A stretch of DNA of 28,572 nt from SIG455 sp045659025 (GTDB taxonomy: Bacteria; Bacillota; Clostridia; UMGS1810). Numbering within the stretch: the stretch's first letter is position 1; each line of letters begins with the position of its first letter. Shown piece after piece: positions 13,634 to 22,710 of this stretch. The notes under the pieces are model-generated. The model ran no database searches. It saw only the letters and a list, made by a program, of their open reading frames with translations, and was not told the origin of the DNA. Position numbers and translations under genes: made by a program. The stretch is taken from positions 1 through 28,572 of the forward strand of contig JAZOWA010000015.1 in the NCBI GenBank assembly GCA_045659025.1, given 5' to 3'.

Positions 13634-16600
13634 TTATTTAATCAAGTTCTCTACGAGAGGTTTGAGGGTGTTCCAGATCCATACGAACACTTTAACAGCG
13701 CCTTCAGGAGCCTGAGCCTCGCTATATCCAGCTTCGAGGAGATCGATTCTGGTGGTCTTGTCAGAGAAGATAGAAACTACAGCGAGTGTCGCGTCTATAT
13801 CTTCACCGAGGAGATCTCTGTAAACTGTGATCTTGCCCTCTTCGTCCATTTCAACAACAGTGGGAAGATCGTTAGCAACGATGTTCATTGTGATCTCTGT
13901 AGACTTGAGTACTGTGCCTTCGTAGTTGCTTACAATATTGCCGTCAGCATCAACTGCTGCAACATATACTTTAGCACCGGGGATTGCTACTGCACTCTGG
14001 ATAACGAGGTTGCTACCATCAACAGTTGTAGTAGCTTCTTCACCGTTAACGAATACCTTAAGCTCAGCGCCTTCGATTTCCGCAGGAGCGCTACCTGTTA
14101 CTGTGATAGTGTTGTTTACGGGGTAAGCTACGTCGTCAACTTCCTTTGTTACCTGTGCAACGGTGGGAGCTGTCAAACCTGTTATAGCTACACGGTAGTC
14201 AGCATAAGCCATAGATGTGCCGCCGGAAACAGCTCTGGGGAATTCACCTACTTCGAGAACACCGCTGGCATCGCCGACATAACCATTACCTGCACCTGAG
14301 GGTTTGTAAACTACCCAACCTGCAGAACCGTAAACACCGGTATTGAAGGTTGCTGTAGCAACGAGAACGCCGTCAACGTAAATTCTTGCTTTTTCTTTTG
14401 CTGAGTAGTTGCTTGTAACAACGAGGTCATGCCACTCATCAGCAGTTACTTTGTAACCTGTGTTGGTTACATTGCCGTTACGATCTGTAACAACAACTTC
14501 GTTCTCGGTATTGATGGTTACACGAAGTGTACCATACTGTGCAGCCAGATTTTTACCACTTACATACTGGCGGTTGTTGTATGAACCGTGGATATCCAAT
14601 ACATTGAAGTCGCCTGCGAGAGCACCGTCAATGTAGAAACCAAGAGCAAATGCAGTGTGAGTACGTGCACGAACAGCAGAGTTCAAACCGTATGTATGAA
14701 CAATGAAATCATCAGCGCTATGGTATTCCTCGCCACGTGAATCGGGATCGAGAACTCTGTCGGCTGTGATCTCAACAGCGTAATCGTGACCGTCTTTGAT
14801 CATAGCGCCTTCGGTAACTACTCTACCAACTGTCTCGTCAAATGCCTTGAAGTCACCAGACATATCCAATGCCTGAGCTTCAGCTACGGCTTTGAAACCA
14901 TAGATTGAAAGTGTGCCGAGGAGCATGCCGTCTTTCTCTACTGTGTAGACGTTGTTGCCTACTTCTACGGGGAAGAGGAGCTTGCCATCAGCAATAGCAT
15001 CAGGAGTGAACTCTACGCCGTTATTCTTATATGTGCCGTCTGTGATGTTGGTATTAACAATCATCTTAGCACCTGCATTTACATAAGCCTGATTTGCATC
15101 ATATGTGCCCTCAGCGAATGCAAATGTAGCGTTACCTGTGATGTTCATTGTGACAGTCGCCATGATTGCACCATTCGGACCGGGTGCTTTGTTGCCCTGA
15201 GCATCAACTGCGAAGATCTCAATCTTAGCATTTCCATAATTTGCAAAAGATGAGAAGGTGAACTCTGCACCATTCTGGCTAACTGTGATACCGAGTGTTT
15301 CGGGCTCTACGCCGTTAACGAGAACTTTTCTGCCTGTATATGCAGCGTAGTCTGTCATATCGGTTTCTGTAACGGTAACAACGTTGCCGGATGCCTTTGC
15401 AGTCATTGAAGGTACAGCAGTGTTGATTTTGCTGTTTCTCTGGATGTATGCCATTATACTCTGTGTGCCATCATCACCAAGACCAGACTTCTCAGCCTGT
15501 ACACCATACCCTGCATTAGGTGATTTACGAAGAGTAGATGTCAAGATTTCATCAGCATCTTTTAATCTGCCGAAGTATGTGTTCACGCCATCGCCTGTGG
15601 GCGCAAATGTACACAATGTATCGGGTGCTGTTGCTGTGGGAGCATAGATGTGTGCTCTTGCAACGAGGTCCTTGTTGATATAAACGCTGATTGCACCATT
15701 ATCTTCATAAGTAATACCGGAGTTTAACTCATACCACTGACCGGGGACAATATCAAGACCTGTATCAAACTCTTCCTTTGTGTAATCTCTGAACTTAAGG
15801 TTACCTAAAGTATCTACAAAGAGCTGGAAGTTGATAGCGCCGTCAGCATCTTTTACATTAGTCTCCTGAAGATTCAAAACAATGAATTCCTCAGTGGGAA
15901 GAGCTTTGAGATAGAACGCAAGGCCGTGACCAACGTGATTTCTAGTTTCCATACCTTTATCAAAGAAGTGGTTGGCATCAGATACCTTGTCAGCCAAAAA
16001 GCCTGAACGCTTATCAGCAAGCTCTTCACCATTTTCTTTGGTTGTAAGGCCATATGAATACATCATACTTGCGCCGACAGCACCAGGAGCGGTGAGAGAC
16101 ACACCATAGAATGTGATTTTACCGCAAACCGTATCGCCTTTCTCGGCAGTATAGATGTTAAGACCTTCGTTAACAGGAAGTTTAACTGTGCCTGTAGCAA
16201 AATCGGGAGTCAAAGCAACCTCTGCTCCATTGAGCTTGTATGTAGCACCTACAACGGGTTTCGCTACAACGTTTGCGCCCACATGAGCAAATGCGCTTGT
16301 CGCAGACTCAGTATAATCATATTTAAGAGCGAACACTGTGTTGTTGATAGTTGCTGAAGATACAAGTGTTATCTGTACTTCTTCAGACTTGATGGGTTCG
16401 CCGCTGATGCCGTTAATAACGTTACCCTGTGCATCAACGAGAACTGTGTAAGCTGTAGCTGTCTTTGTAGTTGCAGATTCAACTACAAAGCCCTGCTCTG
16501 TCTGTGTGCCCTGAGCTTTCTCACCATCAATATACAATGCTGATGTACCAGCAAGGAGTGTGGGATCTGTAACGTCTGTGAAATCAGGTCCAGGAACTGT

Positions 16601-19195
16601 GAAGGTGTTGAATGCGCCTCCTACCTGTGAGGGAGCAGGCAATGTGGGCTCTACGTATGAAGACTCTACGCTAACTTTAGCGGTTGCCTTAAGAGCGCCA
16701 TACATACCGTTAACCTTGCAACCCATGGGATCTACTGCGTAGATCTCAACGTCAGCTTCTGGGTAAGATGCTTTGGAGGATGCAAAGGTGAAGGAATCAC
16801 CCTCAGCAGTAACTGTGATGCCCTTATCGTTGGCAACAGTTGCGCCGTTGGTATATACGAGAGTGCCATCGAAGTAAACAGCTCTGTCAGCGAAGGAAGT
16901 AACGCCTGTAGCTGTAACTGTAGCACCGCTTACTGTAGCAGCTGCAAATTTCTCGGTGGGTCTGTTATTGTAATCGCCGTTTCTCTGTACGTAGAACAAA
17001 CTGTATGTGGAACCACCGGCATACACACCAGCCTTACCCGAAGGAACGGCACTGTTAAGAATTTCCTCTTTAGACGCAAGGTTTCCTACATATGTATTGA
17101 CACCATCACCATTGGGGCAATATACATGGAAAGAAGAACCCAACTTGCTTCCCGGTGCAAGCATATATGCCTTTGCTACCAATTCGCGGTCAACATAGAC
17201 GTTCAGCATACTGTTATTTGCTGTATCAGTAACAACGTTGAGGTCATACCAGTGACCGGGTTCAACCTTGTATCCGGTATTATAGGTCTCTTTAGTGGTG
17301 GCATAGTTGTAATCTCTGAATTTGAGGTCGCCTTCAGGGGTTACGATAAGCTGGAAATTAACCGCACTGGTAGCGCTAAGGTTCATAACAGTGAAGTCCT
17401 GTTCAGATTTTTCCTTAAGATAGAACGCATAACCTACACCGACGCTTTTTCTTATAGTACCACTTGTACTCACCATAGTATTAGTGAACTTGTACGCAGT
17501 TGTCTGACTGGCAACTTTATATGCTTTTCTATCTGTAACTTCTGTATCAAGAGTAAGTGCAAAGCCGGAGGGATCACTTGCAGTAGGAAGATGTGCACCC
17601 TGCTTGGATTCAACAGCATAAGATAAACCGTAAACAGAGATGTAACCAAGCTTCTGACCGTTTCTTACTGCAGTGAAGTTATTATAACCTGCATTAACGG
17701 GGAGAGAAACTGTGCCTGCTTCCATATCGAAGATGTAGTCTTCGATGGGTGTGCCGTTGTTGTAGTAAGTAGCACCGAGAACGGCTTTTGCTACGATATA
17801 AGAACCAGCATGAGCAATTGTATCATTTGCATAATTAGCATATTCGTATTTGTGCTCAAATACTTTGTTGATGTTCTCGGGAACTTCGAGATCCATATCC
17901 TCGATAATGTTTGACACAAGCTCATTGCCCTTGTGATCAAAAGCAACATTACCGTTGGGATCTACAATCTTAACCTGAACCTGAGCATTGGGAATAGCTT
18001 TATCCACGAGGATGTAGTAACCCCCCTCAGTAGCCATGGTCTCTACCTCTTCGCCATTAGCGAAAACTTTGATCTCGTAGTCTGCGATATCCAAAGCGGG
18101 TTCGTATGTAACAGCTACGGTGTTTTCCACGGGAGTCTCGCCGTCCATAGCAGGAGCAATAGCGGGAGCTTCAGGGAAGGTAACCCCACCATTATAAATC
18201 TCAAACATTGTTCTATCGCCACCGCCGAGATTAAGAAGGTTTGTTGATCCGCCCACGTATGCATTGGAAGGACCACTGGGAGCAAACAATACGGGACCAC
18301 GCCATTTATCCAAAGTTGCACCAGCTGCAATATAAGGAGTCTTGGCAACAAGAACGCCGTCAATGTAAACATTTGCTTTTTCTCTATTAGGTAAGTTTGC
18401 TGTAACAGCAACATCGTGCCATGCATCAGAAGATACTACATAACCTGTGTAGATGGGTTCATCATCACAGCCGGTAACAACAACCTCGTTACCAGGGTTG
18501 ATCGTTATAAGAGCGCGACCGGAATTTTTATAAGTACCCTTGTATGTGGGAAGAGTTCCGGAACTGGAGTAATAACCACCCATGATATCCATTACATTGA
18601 AGGGAGCTTCAAGAGTGCCGTCAATATAGAAACCGTATGAATATACGTTGTTTGTGTCTCCATCTTTGGCTCCGTCTACCTGGTTTTTGCCGGAAACAAC
18701 AACGTCTGTGGGAGCTGTTTCTGCGGTATAGGCCTCATCCTGATAGAACTTATCAGCACGAACCGCATAAGCAACTGTGTGTGCGCCGACAACAAAAGGA
18801 CCTTCGGTAACCTCGGTACCCAAGTTTGTGGTGGGCAAATTTGTCGCAGTTCCTTTGGAGAGCGCAGACACACCATAGAAGGGAACGTTGTATTCCACGT
18901 CACCTACAACTGCGGTGAAGATATTGGAACCTGCAGATACGTCGAAGAGCACGGTACCTGCTACGGGACCTGCCACAGCGTTGTAAGCTGCTCCGTTCTT
19001 TTTATAAGCTGTTGCTCCCTCAACGGCGGTGAGCATAACCTTTGAACCGGCATGAGCGTATGCCTGTGTGGCAACGTTAGTTGAGCCGTAAAGTTCAAAG
19101 ACTACTGCTGCAGCTTCGTCTTCTGCGAGAGCAGTGATTGACATGCAGCTAAATACCATAGCCACTGTCAAAAGAAGTGATAAAAATCTTTTCAT
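13634..19195 (-). CDS. Giant secreted protein with four ConA/LamG-like repeats
   Basis: 1853 residues with a signal peptide (MKRFLSLLLTVAMVFSCMS, cleavage near ALAED). Four large repeats begin near residues 30, 442, 952 and 1356, each opening with a strand pattern such as YAHAGSKVMLTAVEGATAYKKNG. Each holds a segment typical of LamG/concanavalin-like jelly rolls (GFYIDG..FNVMDI, WHDVAVT..REKANVYIDGVLVA, a Gly-rich YVG turn) and an Ig-like strand set (ALDIADYEIKVFANGEE). This suggests carbohydrate or surface binding. I see no catalytic motif. The C-terminal tail (VKVFVWIWNTLKPLVENLIK) resembles the short end module of other clostridial secreted proteins. There is no SLH, LPXTG or dockerin. AAAGGAAG precedes the ATG. 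Confidence 0.85.
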   Translation of the reverse strand: MKRFLSLLLTVAMVFSCMSITALAEDEAAAVVFELYGSTNVATQAYAHAGSKVMLTAVEGATAYKKNGAAYNAVAGPVAGTVLFDVSAGSNIFTAVVGDVEYNVPFYGVSALSKGTATNLPTTNLGTEVTEGPFVVGAHTVAYAVRADKFYQDEAYTAETAPTDVVVSGKNQVDGAKDGDTNNVYSYGFYIDGTLEAPFNVMDIMGGYYSSSGTLPTYKGTYKNSGRALITINPGNEVVVTGCDDEPIYTGYVVSSDAWHDVAVTANLPNREKANVYIDGVLVAKTPYIAAGATLDKWRGPVLFAPSGPSNAYVGGSTNLLNLGGGDRTMFEIYNGGVTFPEAPAIAPAMDGETPVENTVAVTYEPALDIADYEIKVFANGEEVETMATEGGYYILVDKAIPNAQVQVKIVDPNGNVAFDHKGNELVSNIIEDMDLEVPENINKVFEHKYEYANYANDTIAHAGSYIVAKAVLGATYYNNGTPIEDYIFDMEAGTVSLPVNAGYNNFTAVRNGQKLGYISVYGLSYAVESKQGAHLPTASDPSGFALTLDTEVTDRKAYKVASQTTAYKFTNTMVSTSGTIRKSVGVGYAFYLKEKSEQDFTVMNLSATSAVNFQLIVTPEGDLKFRDYNYATTKETYNTGYKVEPGHWYDLNVVTDTANNSMLNVYVDRELVAKAYMLAPGSKLGSSFHVYCPNGDGVNTYVGNLASKEEILNSAVPSGKAGVYAGGSTYSLFYVQRNGDYNNRPTEKFAAATVSGATVTATGVTSFADRAVYFDGTLVYTNGATVANDKGITVTAEGDSFTFASSKASYPEADVEIYAVDPMGCKVNGMYGALKATAKVSVESSYVEPTLPAPSQVGGAFNTFTVPGPDFTDVTDPTLLAGTSALYIDGEKAQGTQTEQGFVVESATTKTATAYTVLVDAQGNVINGISGEPIKSEEVQITLVSSATINNTVFALKYDYTESATSAFAHVGANVVAKPVVGATYKLNGAEVALTPDFATGTVKLPVNEGLNIYTAEKGDTVCGKITFYGVSLTAPGAVGASMMYSYGLTTKENGEELADKRSGFLADKVSDANHFFDKGMETRNHVGHGLAFYLKALPTEEFIVLNLQETNVKDADGAINFQLFVDTLGNLKFRDYTKEEFDTGLDIVPGQWYELNSGITYEDNGAISVYINKDLVARAHIYAPTATAPDTLCTFAPTGDGVNTYFGRLKDADEILTSTLRKSPNAGYGVQAEKSGLGDDGTQSIMAYIQRNSKINTAVPSMTAKASGNVVTVTETDMTDYAAYTGRKVLVNGVEPETLGITVSQNGAEFTFSSFANYGNAKIEIFAVDAQGNKAPGPNGAIMATVTMNITGNATFAFAEGTYDANQAYVNAGAKMIVNTNITDGTYKNNGVEFTPDAIADGKLLFPVEVGNNVYTVEKDGMLLGTLSIYGFKAVAEAQALDMSGDFKAFDETVGRVVTEGAMIKDGHDYAVEITADRVLDPDSRGEEYHSADDFIVHTYGLNSAVRARTHTAFALGFYIDGALAGDFNVLDIHGSYNNRQYVSGKNLAAQYGTLRVTINTENEVVVTDRNGNVTNTGYKVTADEWHDLVVTSNYSAKEKARIYVDGVLVATATFNTGVYGSAGWVVYKPSGAGNGYVGDASGVLEVGEFPRAVSGGTSMAYADYRVAITGLTAPTVAQVTKEVDDVAYPVNNTITVTGSAPAEIEGAELKVFVNGEEATTTVDGSNLVIQSAVAIPGAKVYVAAVDADGNIVSNYEGTVLKSTEITMNIVANDLPTVVEMDEEGKITVYRDLLGEDIDATLAVVSIFSDKTTRIDLLEAGYSEAQAPEGAVKVFVWIWNTLKPLVENLIK

Positions 19196-19419
19196 TTCAA
19201 ACTTCCTTTCTTTGAAATATATATTTTAAATTTTTATTTATAAAAAAGCTTGCGCTTTGTTGACCAAATTAGCGAAGTTTGGCGACGGAAAACGCCTCCG
19301 AAAAAGGTTTCAAAAAGACGACAAAATCAGGGAAAACGTTAATTCTCCCTGCAAAAACGGTGCTTCGACATGATGAAAACCTATAAACCACGCGCCAAAT
19401 ATGGCAATATAACACTTTA

Positions 19420-19448
19420 ATAGTACCTTTTATATGGCAAATAGTCAA
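19420..19448 (-). promoter_or_regulatory. Proximal promoter of the 1853-residue protein gene
   Basis: Minus-strand TTGACT (19443-19448) and TACTAT (19420-19425), 17-bp spacer. Gives a leader of about 215 nt with a CAGGGA/TCCCTG hairpin. Confidence 0.55.
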
Positions 19449-19667
19449 TAGTCCTTTTTTGATGGGTTTTCTAAAACTTCAGACTATATGGGATATAAAA
19501 CCAAAAAAGCACTATAAATTGTGGTGAATTTACCACATATCCACACCATCAAGGGTTTTTGACCACCTCAAAAATGGGATATTTTTCGCAAAAACGGTGT
19601 TTGCCAACCCGCCAGAGGGAGGCGCACCGAAATTTTTTCTTCCTTTATATATATTATATATATTATC

Positions 19668-19696
19668 ATTATACAACATTGCCCGCCCTTTTGCAA
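19668..19696 (-). promoter_or_regulatory. Distal minus-strand promoter
   Basis: Minus-strand TTGCAA (19691-19696) and consensus TATAAT (19668-19673), 17-bp spacer. It either gives the big protein gene a leader of about 465 nt or drives an unknown small RNA in 19450-19660. No gene is seen between 19196 and 19750, but GCAAAAACGGTG occurs twice there (near 19356 and 19594). Confidence 0.6.
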
Positions 19697-19864
19697 GAGA
19701 AAATTTGAATATTTTTTAAGTTTTTTCGGGGTGTTTTCGTCGTATATACCCCCTCTGACGAGGGGAAGGCGGGAAAAAGCCGACGATTGCTCCCCAATCT
19801 ACACCTCATCAGTCACTTCGTGACAGCTTCCCCTCGAGGGGAAGCCTACCACCCACGCAGAATC

Positions 19865-19936
19865 GCAGGGGAGGGGTTCCATCCCCTCCCGACAGTGTGG
19901 GTGTATTCACGGGAGGGCACAGAGACCCTCCCCTAC
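19865..19936. repeat. 72-bp palindromic element, copy 1
   Basis: Starts GCAGGGGAGGGG and ends CCCTCCCCTAC, with inner CCCCTCCC and GGGAGGG arms. Nearly identical to 20197-20268. Confidence 0.75.
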
Positions 19937-19957
19937 AACACATCATATAGAAAGAGC

Positions 19958-20025
19958 GTAGGGAACGGCCCTTGGGACGTTCCGTTGTAACAATAATCGG
20001 AATGTCGGAAACCGCCATTCCCTAC
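19958..20025. repeat. 68-bp palindromic element, copy 4
   Basis: Identical to the copies at 5049, 5424 and 13305. Confidence 0.85.
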
Positions 20026-20196
20026 GATGTGCTATATAGACAGAGCGCAGGGGCGGTTTTCAAAGCAAACTCGGAGGGATTGCAGGATGGATGAGGTGGA
20101 AAAGCCGACGATTGCTCTCCAATCTACACCTCATCAGCCACTTCGTGACAGCTTCCCCTCGAGGGGAAGCCGAATAACACCGCACCACAAAGATTC

Positions 20197-20268
20197 GTAG
20201 GGGAGGGGTTCCACCCCCTCCCGACAGTGTGGGTGTATTCACGGGAGGGCACAGAGACCCTCCCCTAC
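20197..20268. repeat. 72-bp palindromic element, copy 2
   Basis: Ends GTAGGGGAGGG and CCCTCCCCTAC are perfect 11-bp inverted repeats. It differs from the copy at 19865 at about two positions. Confidence 0.75.
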
Positions 20269-20492
20269 ACCGCACTATATAGATTCGAAGGGGACATTCG
20301 TGAATGTCCCGTAAAACCCCTGATTTTGCGGTGATTATTCATAGTGAAACAGTGTTGGGGTTGTGGGTTTTTGTGCAAATTGCATATAAAAATGACTGTT
20401 ATTTCGGCATTGGAGAGGGGTGAGAAAAAAAGGATTTTCCGCTAAAAAACCGAATTCTTTAATAGATAAGTATTTCTCCAGGAGGTTTTATT

Positions 20493-22550
20493 ATGATAAG
20501 TACAGACAAGATCAAAAACATTTGTTTATTATCCCACGGCAACGCCGGTAAAACGACTCTTTGCGAGGCAATGCTCTTTGAGACAAAGGCAATCGAACGC
20601 AAGGGTTCCATAGCCGACGGCAACACCGTGTCTGACTATGACGGGGAAGAGATCAAGAGACAGACTTCTGTAAACGCTTCTATCATCCCCATCATGTGGA
20701 AAGAGCACAAGATCAACCTTATCGACGCTCCCGGGTATTTCGACTTTGTGGGCGAACAGTTGCAGGCGGTGACCGCTGCTGATGGTGCGGTTATCGTGGT
20801 CAGCGGTAAGTCGGGCGTGTCGGCAGGCACCGAGAAGGCATGGGAGTTGGCAAAGGCAAAGGGTATTCCCGTGATGTTCTTTGTAAACAAGATGGACAGT
20901 CCCAAAGCGGACTATGAGAAGGTAATCGGTCAGCTTAAGGACACCTTCGGCAAGTCCGTGGCGCCCTTTACATACCCCACCAAAAGCGGCGACACCTTTA
21001 CAGGTTATATTGATATAGTTACAATGCAACACAAGGATTTCAGCGAGAAGGATCCTACATACAAAGAGATCCCCGCCGATATGGCTGATCTGGCAAACAG
21101 TGGCAGAGATATGCTTCTCGAGGCAGTTGCCGAGGTTAGCGAAGAGATGATGGAAAAGTACTTCAACGGCGAAGCCTTCACCGATGAGGAAATCCGTCTG
21201 GCTATCAAGAAGGGTATCAAAGACGGCTCCCTCGTGCCCGTTATATGCGGTAGTGCTACGGAGCAGATTGGTATTCACCGTCTTATCCACCTGCTCTACG
21301 ACAAGATGCCCTCACCCGCCGAGGCAGACCCCGTTATCTGCGCGGATGCAGGCGGTGAGCCGATTGAGATTGTGGCAGACAGCACCGCTCCCGTGAGAGT
21401 GCAGGTGTTTAAGACCATAGTTGACAACTACGTGGGCAAGATGTCCGTATTCAAAGTACTTTCGGGTACTATCAAGAAAGACGATACTCTGCTCAACGTT
21501 AACAAGGGCGAGAGCGAGAAGATTGCCAAACTCTACACCCTTTGCGGTAAGAAACAGATAGAAGTTGACTCCCTCTGCGCAGGCGATATCGGTGCTACTA
21601 CCAAGTTGGCATTTACCGACACGGGCGACACCCTCTGCGCTCCCAAGAGTGCAGTTACTGCAGATGCCATCCCCTTCCCCAAGCCGGTGCTTTCTATGGC
21701 TATCGAACCCAAGGCAAAGGGTGACGAAGAGAAGATAAGTGCGGGTCTTGCAAAGCTTATGGAAGAGGACCGCACCTTCAAGGTAACACAGAATTCCGAG
21801 ACCAAGCAGACCGTTATATCAGGTACCGGCGAACAGCATCTTGCCATTATCACAAGCAAACTGGCAAGTAAGTTCGGCGTGAGTGTGAACCTGGTTGCAC
21901 CCCGAATTGCTTATCGTGAGGCAATCAAGAAAAAGGTTAAGGTAGAAGGCAAGCACAAGAAACAGTCCGGCGGTCACGGTCAGTATGGCCACGTATGGAT
22001 TGAATTCGAGCCCTGGGAAAGTGACGGATTGGTATTTGAGGAGAAGGTGTTTGGCGGCAGCGTACCCAAGAACTACTTCCCCGCAGTTGAGAAGGGTTTG
22101 CAGGAGAGCATGAAGCAGGGTGTTATCGCAGGTTATCCTATGGTTAACTTAAAAGCCACATTATTAGACGGCTCCTACCACCCCGTTGACTCCTCTGAAA
22201 TGGCGTTCAAGACCGCTGCATCCCTTGCATACAAGGCAGGTCTTGCTCAGGCAGATCCTATCCTTTTGGAGCCTATCGGTATGCTCAAGGCCGTGGGCAA
22301 GAACGCATACACCGGTGATATTGTAGGCGATATCAACAAGCGCCGTGGCAGAATCCTGGGCATGAATCCCTTAGGCGGTGACATCACCGAGGTAGTGGCA
22401 GAAGTGCCCGTATCCGAGATGGTGACCTACGCCACCGACCTTCGCGCCATCACCAACGGCAGAGGCAGTTTTGATTTTGAATTTGACCATTACGAAGAGA
22501 CTCCCCGTAATCTCTACGACAAGATCATTGCCGATGCGAAAGCGGAATAA
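20493..22550 (+). CDS. Elongation factor G-like translational GTPase (EF-G2 type)
   Basis: 685 residues, near EF-G length, with the full domain order: GTPase, beta barrel (about 290-380), domains III-V. G1 is HGNAGKTT (15-22), G4 is NKMD (132-135) and the domain IV motif SGGHGQYGHVWIEFEP is present. The G3 motif reads DAPGYFDF instead of DTPGHVDF, so the His that helps GTP hydrolysis in canonical EF-G is Tyr82. G1 also differs from AHIDAGKTT. Both are known of the EF-G2/EF-G-like branch, whose exact role in translation is unclear. A ribosomal-protection protein is less likely. The start is fixed by AGGAGG 8 nt upstream. Monocistronic, followed by a strong terminator. Confidence 0.88.
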   Translation: MISTDKIKNICLLSHGNAGKTTLCEAMLFETKAIERKGSIADGNTVSDYDGEEIKRQTSVNASIIPIMWKEHKINLIDAPGYFDFVGEQLQAVTAADGAVIVVSGKSGVSAGTEKAWELAKAKGIPVMFFVNKMDSPKADYEKVIGQLKDTFGKSVAPFTYPTKSGDTFTGYIDIVTMQHKDFSEKDPTYKEIPADMADLANSGRDMLLEAVAEVSEEMMEKYFNGEAFTDEEIRLAIKKGIKDGSLVPVICGSATEQIGIHRLIHLLYDKMPSPAEADPVICADAGGEPIEIVADSTAPVRVQVFKTIVDNYVGKMSVFKVLSGTIKKDDTLLNVNKGESEKIAKLYTLCGKKQIEVDSLCAGDIGATTKLAFTDTGDTLCAPKSAVTADAIPFPKPVLSMAIEPKAKGDEEKISAGLAKLMEEDRTFKVTQNSETKQTVISGTGEQHLAIITSKLASKFGVSVNLVAPRIAYREAIKKKVKVEGKHKKQSGGHGQYGHVWIEFEPWESDGLVFEEKVFGGSVPKNYFPAVEKGLQESMKQGVIAGYPMVNLKATLLDGSYHPVDSSEMAFKTAASLAYKAGLAQADPILLEPIGMLKAVGKNAYTGDIVGDINKRRGRILGMNPLGGDITEVVAEVPVSEMVTYATDLRAITNGRGSFDFEFDHYEETPRNLYDKIIADAKAE

Positions 22551-22559
22551 ACGTATACC

Positions 22560-22589
22560 AAGAAGCACCCTGCGGGGTGCTTCTTTTTG
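22560..22589 (+). terminator. Terminator of the EF-G-like gene
   Basis: Perfect 11-bp stem AAGAAGCACCC/GGGTGCTTCTT (22560-22585) with a 4-nt loop, followed by T's. Confidence 0.93.
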
Positions 22590-22644
22590 TTTGGGTGCAT
22601 AGTCCAAAATCGCAATAATTTGCGCTTATTTCAAAAGCAAACTA

Positions 22645-22674
22645 TTGACCAACCCCTCCATAAAATGATATAAT
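22645..22674 (+). promoter_or_regulatory. Alkaline phosphatase promoter
   Basis: TTGACC (22645-22650) and TATAAT (22669-22674), 18-bp spacer. No Bacillus-style Pho box repeats are visible. Confidence 0.75.
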
Positions 22675-22710
22675 TATGCCAAATACACTATACAAAAGGA
22701 ACGTGAGCAA

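Larger units (their letters stand above)
19750..20290. other. Intergenic repeat block 3
   Basis: Contains two copies of the CGATTGCTC..ATCTACACCTCATCAG repeat (about 19781-19850 and 20105-20175, with CTTCCCCTCGAGGGGAAG palindromes), two 72-bp elements and one 68-bp element. The short open frames look non-coding. Confidence 0.75.

Noticed and set aside
20529..21290. Minus-strand 253-codon open frame over the EF-G-like gene
   Set aside because: Antisense shadow of a conserved GTPase domain.
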